This document shows, piece by piece, positions 48,250 through 58,956 of a stretch of DNA of 64,000 nt (within the stretch, counting starts at the first letter, position 1; each line of letters begins with the position of its first letter). The notes beneath the pieces were generated by a model that did not search any database, was not told where the DNA came from, and saw nothing but the letters and a program-made list of their open reading frames with translations. Both the position numbers and the translations under genes were made by a program. Source of the DNA: Chamaea fasciata (Eukaryota; Chordata; Aves; Passeriformes; Sylviidae). Where the stretch lies: positions 1,423,001 to 1,487,000 of the forward strand of contig JARCOQ010000026.1 of assembly GCA_029207755.1 (NCBI GenBank). The letters are read 5' to 3'.

Positions 48250-50080
48250 CCCTCTGGATGGTTTATTGGGGGTGCAGCTGGCTGGGGACAGCAAGGTGAC
48301 AACACTGCGCTTCTGAGAATATTTTAGGGGTCTCACCTGAGCCTGTGATGCCCCAAGAGGTGGAGAAACCCTTGGGGACAGCAGAGTGGGGCTCAGGCTG
48401 GGAAGCCTTGAAGGTGGGTGGAAGTGAAACCCTCCAGTCCTGCAGGCAACTCTGGGGAAGGGAAAAGTCACTTTTGGGGTGGGGAGGCCCAGACCCCAAA
48501 CCTCCCTGGAAATGGGTTTCATTTGTCAACCAGGAGCTGGCTCCTGGCTGTGCTCTTCCCTTGGGGTTGGTGGCTTTGTCCTGGGCTCCATCTGTCAGCA
48601 GCTGGGACCTGCTCTTGGGTGCATCTTTGTCCTTCTTTTCTCCACCCCCATCTTCCCCGCACAGATTTTCCTCTGGCCTTTCTTCTCCCTCAGCAGCCTG
48701 CACAGACAGTGACTGTTGCTAAGGAGAGCTCTCACCAAATTTTAATCCTCCTCAATAATCAATCCGGCAGCGCTGGCTGTTGGGCAGCAGCGCTGGCTCC
48801 CGGCTCACCCCATCCCACCCGGATCCCGCAATTCCCCGGCCTCTGGTGTGTCCTGCAGCAGCCAGCCCCGGGAGCACGGCGATGGGAGGCTGCCAAAAGC
48901 ACGGCAGGGAGTGTATTTTTAGGAGTGCTGCTGATGGGAGAGCTCTGCACCTCGGCTGTGGCCGCTGCGCTCTCCAGGAGCGCGCGTGTGAATTCGCAGC
49001 TCAGCAGGGCCCGGGGAAAGAGGGAACACGGGGCAGGTTGTCCCACCCTGTGGGAGCTGGGGATGTGCCAGGGCTGCTGCCTCAAAGGGCAGAGACTCAA
49101 AAGCTCAAGAGAGAACTCCCAAGAATAGCCTGGTGCTCCTGGGGCCCTCCAAGCTCCTGCTTCCCTGGGGGCCACCCCAAAGGAAGCTCAGGTGTTTCCT
49201 GGCAGGGAGCTGCAAAGGCCCTGGGGAAAGGAAGTCTGGGAGGCTGAAAGGATGTTGAAGCCCCAAAGGGTTTGGGATTCCAAACAGAGCCAGCTCTTCT
49301 CACCAGCACACAGCTTCCCCTGGCTCGGCTCTGTGCAAGTGGGGTGGTGTTGGATTGATCTCTGGGACAGGGACATGGGGGTCCCCGAGGGTGTCACCTT
49401 GGAGGGTTTTCCTTTAGCTGGAGCACAGGGATTTGGGTAAAACCCTGTTCTGTGACCTCCCCGCAGGAGCTGCCCTGTTCCAGGTGAGATCCTCCATCCC
49501 TTGCCCCTTCCTGGCTCCTGGGTTTTGGTCTCTGGGATGCACCCCCTGCTCTCCAAGGGCTTCTGGTGGAGGGGTCTGCTGGTCGTGGTGGAGATTTTAG
49601 CCTGAGCCGAATGCGCAGCTCTGTGGCTGCTCCCACCAGCGCTCCTGGGAGTGGAGAGCCTTAATTAACACCCAGCACAGGTCACCCCGGCACGGAGCGG
49701 GGTCCCACCGCTCCCTGCTGCCACCGCCCTGGCTGCTCCATCCTCTCCAGCTCCCAGCTCTGGCCACCCCCGTGCCCCTCCCCGCGCTCTCAAGGATGGC
49801 CAAACCCCAGAGACCTTCGACTTGGGACGAGCAGGTGTCCCCCAGCGGTGCCCCGCGTCCTCCCGGGGCTCGGCTGATGCCACCTTTGTCCCCGGCCCCG
49901 TTCCCCTCTCTCCCGGGCTCTCGCTGCCCCCGGCGCTGGCTCTGCCCCGGAGCCGGGACTCTCTCCTCGATCCCCCGCAGCTCCCCGGTATCGCCGGGGG
50001 GAGCGCGGCGGCGGCGGCGAGGAGCCCTCGGTCCCGAAGAGGTTAATCCGTGTCCCGGTGGACTGAAACCCCGGAGCTTC
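48250..50080. other. Intergenic, HPCAL4 to NT5C1A
   Basis: Non-coding as far as I can see, becoming CpG-rich after about 49850. No repeat family was recognised. Confidence 0.6.
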
Positions 50081-50091
50081 ATGGGATGCCT

Positions 50092-50216
50092 TATAAAGCT
50101 CGTTCCGCCGGGCCGGCCCCGGCTCCGGGAGCTCCCGGGACGCGCGGAGCGGCGGCCGCGCACGGACCGGAGCCGCCGGTGCCCCGGAGCCGCCGGTGCC
50201 CCGGAGCCGCCGCGCT
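50092..50216 (+). promoter_or_regulatory. NT5C1A: NT5C1A TATA promoter and 5' UTR
   Basis: A clear TATA box (TTATAAAG, 50091-50098) sits 125 bp before the start codon. Transcription should start near 50122. A TATA promoter fits a tissue-restricted (muscle and heart) gene. A 17 bp unit CCGGAGCCGCCGGTGCC is repeated nearly three times (50167-50214), right up to the ATG. Confidence 0.75.
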
Positions 50217-53200
50217 ATGGAGCCGCCGGGCCCCGCCGGAGCTCCGGGGCGACCCTGGGATGAAGCCAAGGCTTTCTACGACAACCTCGCCCCCAAGAAG
50301 AAGCCCAAATCGGTGAGAAGCCCCCGAGGAGCCGCTCAGCGCTCCCCGCCGCGGGGGGACGCAGCCCTCGCCCCATCTCCTGCGGGTGCCCCGGGGCTCT
50401 GCAGGTTCTCCCATCTCCTGCAAGGTTCTCCTGGGTGTCTCATCCTCTCTGGATTCCCCCATGGAACACCCCCCGCCCCGGGTGTTTGTGGGTGCCCCAT
50501 CTCCTCCAGCCTCTCTGGGGTCTCTCCTGGTCCCCCATTTCCTCCACGTGTTTTGGGGTCCCCGCCTGAGTCTCTCCGTGTTCCCTGTCTCCTCCAGGCT
50601 CCGTGGGATCCCCTCGTGATGTCTTCTGGTGTTTCTTTGACCCCTTTGCCTCCGTCCAGGTCCTTGGGGATGCCCTGGCTCCCTCACCCGCTCCTTCATG
50701 GCATCCCTGGGTTACCCTTGGTTCCCTGGGGTCTCTGTGGGTTCCTGGGGGTCCCCGTGGTGCTCCTGGCTCCCCGCTGGGCTGAGGTGTCCTTGCAGAG
50801 TGGCCCGATGCCCCAAGAGCTGCCAGGCCCGGGGGACAGCCCAGGAGCTGTCACCGGGGTGTAGCTGTCCCTGCCAGGCTCGCCCGCTCTGGGAGATTAC
50901 CGGGAGAAGCCTGTGTTATCTAACGGGGCCTGAGCCTGCCGCCTTGAAACACGGGAAGCGCCTGGAAGTGGAAGTATCCCGGAATAGCAGCGGGAGAGCG
51001 GGGCTGGCAGCCCGGCAGGGCTGGGGGCTGTGCCCGGGCCGGGCTGGCCCTGCCCTGCAGCCTCTGAGCCCCCCGGACACAGCCACGGCCACCCTCGGGG
51101 CTGTGGCACCCCCCAAACCTGAGCTCTGGCAGGGGCGCTGCCCGCGGCGAGGGACCGGGCGACAGCTGGCAAAGCTCTGTGTGTCACCGCTCCACCGGGG
51201 GACAGGTCCAGGCCCTCACTTGGGGCAGCCCTTGTGCTTTCCCTGCCGCCACCCCCGGGCCTGCACCCGCTGCCAGCTCACGCTGCTGCCGCCTGTGCCC
51301 TTGGCAGAGGGGAGGGACAGCGGGGCTCGGTGGCGGGATGCAGCCACTTGTCTTTCATGCCATGCTTCGCTCATGGATGTCGGCCCGGGCTCCTCCTCTT
51401 CCTCTCCTCGCTGCTGACCCATCCCTGCTGTACCACTGGGGAAACTGAGGCACGGGGGCAGCCATGTGCTTCCACCGCTCTCTGTGGGGCTGGGGGTGAC
51501 ACCAGGGGCTGTGCCACCGCTCTCCGTGGGGCTGGGGGTGACACCAGGGGCTGTGCCACCGCTCTCTGTGGGGCTGGGGGTGACACCAGGGGCTGTGCCA
51601 CCGCTCTCTGTGGGGCTGGGGGTGACACCAGGGGCTGTGCCACCGCTCTCCGTGGGGCTGGGGGTGACACCAGGGGCTGTGCCACCGCTCTCTGTGGGGC
51701 TGGGGGTGACACCAGGGGCTGTGCCACCGCTCTCCGTGGGGCTGGGGGTGACACCAGGGGCTGTGCCCCTCTTGTGGGGCTGGGGATGACACCAGGAGCT
51801 GTGCCCCTCTTGTGGGGCAGGCTGGGGGCCCTGTGCCTGCCGGCAGCCAGCTCAGCTGCCCTCACCCAGCCAGGCAGCTGCCAGCCCGTGATGGATGGTT
51901 GCAAGGCGCTTTTCTGCAGTATAAATAATGTTCCTGGAAATCTCCAAACCACCCTGGCCACCGCCCTGAACTTTAATCCGATCCCGAGCAGGGGGCTCGT
52001 GGTGCTCCCTGAGGAAATGGGGTTTGGTGTCGTCTGTCTGCGCCCTTGGGGGTGCTGGGTCTGTCTGTCCTGGCCAGGCAGGAGCAGGAGAGAGCTGTGA
52101 GGCGACAGGAGAAAAGGGGGATTTTGGGGATGGGTTTTTGGCTGGAGAATGGGTTAGTGGGACATTCCTGCTTTGCAGCGGTCCGAGCTCTTCCCAGGCT
52201 GCTCCAGCTCCTGCCAGGGAGGTCAGCGATGAGACCTGTCACCCTTCAGCAATGCTGGAAATGTCCCCCAGCCTGTCTGGTGACGCCGGGTGGGGTCAGT
52301 GGGAGCTGGTTTTCTGCCGGCTCCCTTCCTCTGGGCACCCTGCTCGTCCCCTTTGGGACCCACCCGTTCCTTGTGCCTGATTTTTGGGATGCTGTAGCTG
52401 GAGTGGGGACAATGCTTGGCCCTGGAGCAAACCCTTCCTTTTCTGTGACCAAAATCCACCTCCGAATATTGAATTAATCGCAAGGATTTGATCCTCTGCA
52501 GCAATCCAGGGAAGTGCCCGGGGCTGCCAGAATTCCCACAGGGTTTTAGGATGGAGTTGGGTCCAGCCCCAGGCAGCCCAAAAGGATCAAGGGGTGCAGA
52601 ATGAGGTCCCCACTGTGGCTGCAGCCGGTGGTGGCCTCCAGGGGTGGCAGTGAAGCTCCTGGGGTTGGTGGCACTGCGGGCACCTGTGGTTGGGTTGTCC
52701 CACTGCACGTCCCTGTGGGATTTCCAAATGTCTGCCTCTAATCCTTTGGGGGGCTGCTTAGGGTTTACATCCGATTAGAGCAGCCATTTAAAGGCTGCCA
52801 GCTGTTGGATCCGCAGGGAGAAACTCGGGCTGTTCCCAGTCACTCCTGAAACACACCTTTGCCCCAAAACTGCGGGGTTTGGGGTCCGGGATGGGGTTTG
52901 CACTTAGAGGAGCTGGAGCCTGCTGGAAAGGTCTTTTTACACTTCTGAGGTGAGGTTTGGACCGCGTGGACCTCCTGGAGCTGTGCCAAGGGCTGATGTT
53001 CCTCTTCAGAGGGCTGGGCTGTCGGGACATGTCCCTGGTTGTCCCTCCTGTTTGGCTGACCCCTGGGATGGGCCCAGGATTGGGGTGGGACCTTCCCCCA
53101 CCCTGTTCATACTCCTCTTAGACCCGTCATTAACCTCCTGCTCGAGGTTCGGGAGGGGGCTGGACCTGACCTTCCCGTGGGGAGGGAGAGGAGCTCACCA

Positions 53201-56200
53201 TGAATCCCCAGGCAGCAAATTCAGTCGGATTCGGCCGAGCAGAGCCTGGACTTGTGTTGGATGAGCTTTCACTGACCTTGGCTGACCTTGGGTGCTTCTC
53301 TGAGGGCAAAACAGAGTTTGTGATTCAGCCCAAACCCTCCAGGGCTCCAGAGCAGGAGGCTGTGGTGGGATGGGGGCTGTGGGGCCAGGACTGGGAGTGG
53401 GACCCCTCCCATGCACAAAAGGAGAGTGTTTGCCTTGAAACATGACAATTTCTGGGGAAAAGCGGGCTCGGGTGGCTTGTTTGCAGCACTCGGACGGAGG
53501 ATTTGAGGTGCTGTGGTTCCCGAGGCTTTCTAAAGCTCATTTTTTGAACGTCGTAATGACCATCTGCAGCACTAATGGGGACGGAGAGGCATCCAAACAA
53601 CCTTGAGGAGGGAACGCTTCCAAATGAAACCTCCACTTGAAAGAAATGTCAAAATGCAGATCCCTCCTTGCAGCGCAGAATCGCCTCGTTTTCCAAATGT
53701 CAGCGTTTCCCAGAGAACAGCAGGGCTCTTCCAGCCCAGCCGGGGCTGGGAGCTGCCTCAGCACCCGGGTGAGACTTTCCTGCCCCCGAGTGCTCCACAA
53801 AAGGTGCAAATTTTCCTCGGCAGGATCCGGCAGGTCCCATTCCCAGAGGCTCCCTGCCCGCAGGCACCTGGGGCTCCAGCAGCCCACGCTGGGGCACAGT
53901 CGGGCCTGGAGCTGAGGGTTATTTTTATTGCTGCGTTTATTGCCTCTTAAATGAACCTCCCGGAGGGGTTGGTGCCTTTCAGAGGCGGGGAAGGGACCTT
54001 GAGCAGCCGGGGCTGTTGCGCAAGGTGCCCAAGGTGTGTGCCAGGGGGAAGAGGGAGATGGAAATTCCCTCTGGGCTTGGCTTGTGGCCCCAAACATCCT
54101 TCTCACCCCCTTGAACACGCCTCGGTGCTGTGACATCTGGGCTGCTGACCTGTTTTCTCTCCTGGGAACCTCCTTCCAGGGCTGACCCCGGTCCAGGATC
54201 AGGGAGCAAACACCTGGAAGGTTTCCTTGTACCCGGCGCTGCAGGGACTCGGCAGCAGGATGGAGCAGCAGGACTCCAGCTAATGGCCGGATGCCCCAAG
54301 ACCTTTCAGAGTTATTAATATTTTCAGCTGATAAATGGCCCATGACACCAGAGTTATTAATTAATGAGCTGAAGTGCCAAGGCTTGGCCCGTGACCAGTT
54401 AATTGCTGACACTCCTTGGGGACCTGGCTGTGCTTCACCTGGAGCGGTGCTGGTGTCGTGGATCCAGGTCCTGCCTGTCCTGGGGGTTGTTCCCTTGCTT
54501 TCCTAAAAGAGCCACTTCCCCACGGGATCTGATTCCCCAGGAAATGCTGTGGGGAAAGGGATCCCTGTGGCAGCAGTGATCTTCTCAGCCCGAGCTAATC
54601 TGGGTCTCGTCCTAATCGCCCGCTGTTTCATCGCTTTGCTGGGGATTTAGGGGATTTTGGGGACGGACGCAGCCTTTGGAGAGGCGCCTGGGACGGACCT
54701 GCAGCGGGGCTGGTGCTGGGAATTGCCTCTGGAGGCTCCCACTGACTCACCCTTGGGTGCGGCTGGGAGCAGAGCGAGCCCAGCCCTGCGGGGAGCGAAC
54801 CCCGGTGTGGATGGGCCACCTCGGCCTTGCCAGGCTGCTGCTCCTGGAGAGTTCAGCCCTGGGCACGGTGGGAGCTTGAACTTTGGAGCAGCTGGGTGTG
54901 CGGAGCAGCTGGAGGAGGCGGCCTCCACCCTGGGCAAATGGCACTGCCAGAGGATTACTCGTGGATAACACGGCATAACAGGGGATCCTGGAAGTCACAG
55001 AGGAGCAGGGGGTGAGGTGTTCCCGCAGTGCTGACAGCCCCAGGATTTCTCAGAGATCCCCCCAAGCCCTGTCCTGCTGGCTGGACTCCTCTGTAGGGGA
55101 CAGGGCTCCCTGTCCCTCTGTAGGACTCGCTGTCCTGGCAGCCAGGATTTCTCACTGGCCGTGGGTAATTAAGTTATTTTTGTGCTTGCGAGTGAGTGAT
55201 GGGGATTAACACCCTCCCTGCCCTGCAAGGGGAGACAGGGAGGACGGCCGGGGGTCAGGATGAGCTTGACTTTCCCCCTGTCCCCTCTGTCCCTGCCAAG
55301 TCCCTCTGGAGGCGCCTCGTCGGCTTCAGCTGGAGGAGGTTTGGGATTCGGGTTTTGGACCGAGCCCTCCGACGTTAATAACAATGACTCATAAATCGTT
55401 GCTTGCACCACCTGTTTGTCATGTTTCCACCCACAATAACTGTATCAAGTGTTTGTGGGAGCTGAGCTGGCACGGGCTGCGTGTCACATCTGGACGGCAT
55501 CACGGGATGCGGATCTGGCTCAGCCGCAGAGCGCGGCGCTTTCATGGCTGGGGTGGGGGGGAGCGTGCTGGGAAAAGCCACGCAAATTCCTTCTGCATGG
55601 GCTCCAGCGCTTCCCCCTGGGGTCTGCACGGCTTCTGGGAGCCTGTCTGCAGCGGGAGGGCTTGGCAGTGGGATCTGAGGTGTCCCAAATGTGTGGGGAC
55701 GCAGCGTCAGGGCTTCATCCGTCGAAGCGCTGGCGTGCAGCCGCTCCGTTGTTCCCCGGATCGTTTCAGAGCTGTCGCCCACCTCGTGGCCCGTCGTGCT
55801 GGGGGTGAGCAGATGCCAGCCCAGGCTGGGAGCAGGGGGCTGCCTCCCTGATTTGCCCCCTCTGCCCGCACAGCCCAAGCCCGAGAACGCCATCACCATC
55901 GCGGTGTCCTCGCGGGCGCTGTTCCGCATGGAGGAGGAGCAGAAGATCTACACGGAGCAGGGCGTGGAGGCCTACGTGAAATACCAGCTGGACCACGAGA
56001 ACGAGCCCTTCCTGCCCGGGGCCGCCTTCCCCTTCGTCAAGGTGAGCGGCCACGGCGCCCTGCTCCCCAAAAATTTTGGGGAGAGGGCAGGGGTCATGTG
56101 GGGCCAGGATGGACACGAGCAGTGGGGCAGGAGGGATGGAGCCACGGAGCAAACAGAGGGCGGATGAAGCTCCCAGCAAGTGATGTGCTGCTTCCAGGGC

Positions 56201-58956
56201 TGGATTTTCCATCTTGAGCCCAAGAATTGAGCAAATCATTCTTCTTGGATCACATCTAAAGTTTCCCTTTAGGGAATAGTCTTTTTTTTTTTTTAAATTA
56301 CGGTTATTATTACAATTTATTTATTTATTCTTGTAAATTGGCTGAGTTTAGCCTTGCTCTCGAGTCGGCCAGTTTCTAATCCTGACGTGTTGAAGCGAGG
56401 CACTTCAAATTTGAAAAAATATTTTCTAACTCCTGTAGCAGTTAGTGCAGCTTTGGGTGCTGGAGCCCGTTCCCAGTGAATAAATAAATTAACCAGCTCT
56501 GTGGGGCCAGACTTGTTTCCGATTGCTTGAAAAACACTTTTCTGTAACTTGGAGCCAACTTATCCTCATTTGATATCTCCAAACCCTTTGTGTTTGAAAA
56601 CAGAAGAGCAGCTAGGTGGATTTTTTTTCTCCCCCAAAAACGAATCTATTTTTTCCCAGCCGATGTCAGCTTGGCTTGGGGTGTAGTTGAGGTGGAGACT
56701 TTGGTGACCAGGAGTGTTTTTTTGATGGGAAGGAGGTCAGGACATCAGCTGGGGCTGGCCAGATTTGTGGATTTGGTGACCAGGAGTGTTTTGTTGATGG
56801 GAAGGAGGTCAGGACATCAGCTGGAGCTGGCCAGACTTGTGGATTTGGTGACCAGGAGTGTTTTGTTGATGGGAAGGAGGTCAGGACATCAACTGGAGCT
56901 GGCCAGATTTGTGGATTTGGTGACCAGGAGTGTTTTGTTGATGGGAAGGGGTGAGGACCACACCTGGGGCTGGCCAGACTTGTGGATTTGGTGACCAGGA
57001 GAGTTTTGTTGATGGGAAGGAGGTCAGGACATCAGCTGAGGCTGGCCAGACTTGTGGATTTGGTGACCAGGAGTGTTTTGTTGATGGGAAGGAGGTCAGG
57101 ACATCAACTGGGGCTGGTCAGATTTGTGGATTTGGTGACCAGGAGTGTTTTGCTGGGTGGGAGGGGAGGTCAGGGCCGCGCCTGGGGGGGCCTGGCTGAC
57201 ACCCACCCCTCTCCCCGGGGTGCTGCAGGCTCTGGAGGCAGTGAACGCTCAGCTCCGTGAGCTCTACCCCGACAGCGAGGAGCTCTTCGACATCGTCCTC
57301 ATGACCAACAACCACGCCCAGGTTGGGGTTCGCTTGATCAACAGCATCAACCACTACGGTGAGATTGGGGACAGAGCTGCCCTTTGGTGGCTTTTGGGTG
57401 CTGTCATTGCCCGGCACCAAGAAAAGGAGATGTTTTCTCCCATTTTCTCCCAGATTTTCTCCCAGATTTTCTCCCAGATTTTCTCCCAGATTTTCTCCCA
57501 GATTTTCTGGGTGTTGGGCAGGAACTGGCTGGTGGGGAGGGGCTCTGGCTGCTGGCCCCGCAGAACCAAAATTAACCCCGGTCCTTCCAGCAGCAATGCT
57601 GGGTTTGGGGGGCAGCCAGGCTCACCCCAGGGTCCCTCCTGCCCTCAGATCTGTTCATTGAGAGGTTCTGCATGACGGGAGGGAACAGCCCCATCTGTTA
57701 CCTCAAGGCCTATCACACCAACCTCTACCTCTCCTCCGACGCCGAGAAAGTGAGTGGGGCCATTGAAGAGGGTGAGTCTGGGGTCCAGCTCAGGGGGGGC
57801 AGCGGGGGGAGCCTGGAGCCCTCAGGGGGTTGATCCCAGGAAGGAAAACTCCAATATCCACATCCCTAAGCCGACACTCACTCAAGGTTTGCCTTGCCCC
57901 GCATCACCTGATGCTCCAAAGAGCCTCCAGTTTCCATAGAAATGAGCCTTTCCTGCAGCTCCGCGGCTCTCCCGAGGCGAAGGCGGTGTTTTTTCCCTCT
58001 CCTTAACTCTCGTATGCAAAGGCTGTTTTGTCATCTGGGGGTTTGTTTTTGCCGTGGGAGCTCTCGGGGGGGCCCAAGCTGCAGGTGCTCCCCGGGCGCG
58101 TTTCCCCTCGCGGCCTTTCGCTCCCAGCCCCGTCGCGTTTTCGCTCTGCCCCACGAGGACGGATCCTTGGATGACTGCCACCTCTTGCCTCGCCCTCAGG
58201 GATCGCTGCAGCCACCATCTTCAGCCCCAGCAGGGACCTGGAGGTGTCGGAGAAGCAGCTGCGGGTGGCGTTCGACGGGGACGCCGTGCTCTTCTCGGAC
58301 GAGTCGGAGCAGATCGTGAAGGCTCACGGGCTGGACATGTTCTTTGAGCACGAGAAGGCTCACGAGAACAAGCCCCTGGCACAGGTAGAGCTGGGCTGAA
58401 GGCAGGAGAAGGCTCTGGGAGAGACGCAGCCCCTCATGGGATCAAGCCAGGGTGAGGGGCGAGGTGGGGTAGGAGCTGCTGGCCCGGGGGACGGCTTTGG
58501 GGTCATTTTTGGGGTGTGTGGCTCACAAGGTGAAGGGATGGTGACAGCGAGGTGGCGACTGGAAGGGTGACAGGTTTCTTCTCACCCCACCAGGGCCCCC
58601 TGAAGGGCTTCCTGGAGGCTCTGGGCAAGCTGCAGAAGAAGTTCTACTCCAAGGGGCTGAGGCTGGAGTGTCCCATCCGCACGTACCTGGTGACGGCGCG
58701 GAGCGCGGCCAGCTCGGGAGCCCGGGCCCTAAAGACTCTGCGCAGCTGGGGCCTGGAGACGGACGAGGCTCTGTTCCTGGCCGGGGCTCCCAAGGGTCCT
58801 CTGCTCAGGAAGATCAGGCCCCACATCTTCTTCGACGACCAGATGTTCCACGTGGAGGGAGCGCAGGAGATGGGCGCCGTGGCCGCTCACGTCCCCTACG
58901 GCGTGGCCCAGAAGCACAAGAAGCAGGACAAGCAGCAGAGCCCCAACAGCAAATAA
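50217..58956 (+). CDS. NT5C1A: NT5C1A, cytosolic 5'-nucleotidase IA
   Basis: Cleaves AMP to adenosine in the cytosol, mainly in skeletal and heart muscle. Six coding exons (50217-50312, 55874-56041, 57229-57358, 57649-57771, 58200-58384, 58594-58956) give 354 residues; human has 368, with a longer N-terminus. The start ATG opens [18 protein letters not shown]. Family marks are [65 protein letters not shown], and the acidic motif [15 protein letters not shown] with D198 and D200. The C-terminal half has [54 protein letters not shown] and [11 protein letters not shown]. The tail [14 protein letters not shown] is more basic than in human. Intron 1 (5.6 kb) holds a 42 bp minisatellite, intron 2 a 72 bp minisatellite and intron 3 a 12 bp one. 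Confidence 0.97.
51472..51830. repeat. 42 bp minisatellite in NT5C1A intron 1
   Basis: Seven full units of exactly 42 bp start at 51472, 51514, 51556, 51598, 51640, 51682 and 51724. Two shortened copies follow (to about 51830). Units differ mainly at one base (CTCTCTGTGG or CTCTCCGTGG). Because 42 is 14 codons, long open frames cross the array on both strands; they are repeat artefacts. Confidence 0.97.
54307..54390. promoter_or_regulatory. Candidate enhancer with duplicated CAGAGTTATTAAT
   Basis: CAGAGTTATTAAT occurs twice (54307-54319 and 54349-54361), 42 bp apart. The second copy runs into TTAATTAATGAG. These are homeodomain-type motifs in NT5C1A intron 1. Function is inferred only. Confidence 0.3.
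55372..55450. promoter_or_regulatory. Candidate enhancer near NT5C1A exon 2
   Basis: A cluster holds TTAATAACAATGACTCAT (SOX-like ACAAT and AP-1/MAF TGACTCA), an E-box CACCTG, and CCACAAT. It is about 430 bp before exon 2. The E-box would suit a muscle gene, but this is motif reading only. Confidence 0.25.
56700..57190. repeat. 72 bp minisatellite in NT5C1A intron 2
   Basis: Units begin TTTGGTGACCAGGAGTG at 56700, 56772, 56844, 56916, 56987, 57059 and 57131. The period is 72 bp, with one 71 bp unit that is also the most diverged. The array ends about 40 bp before the acceptor of exon 3. Being 24 codons long, the unit creates open frames on the plus strand that are not genes. Confidence 0.96.
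57433..57511 (+). repeat. 12 bp repeat resembling serial splice acceptors, NT5C1A intron 3
   Basis: ATTTTCTCCCAG is repeated with an exact 12 bp period; CAG ends fall at 57453, 57465, 57477, 57489 and 57501, with degenerate copies at both sides. Each unit is a pyrimidine tract followed by CAG. The true acceptor of exon 4 is at 57648. Confidence 0.95.

Noticed and set aside
51234..52100. Repeat protein frames ([14 protein letters not shown] units)
   Set aside because: They are translations of the 42 bp intronic minisatellite, whose length is a multiple of three.
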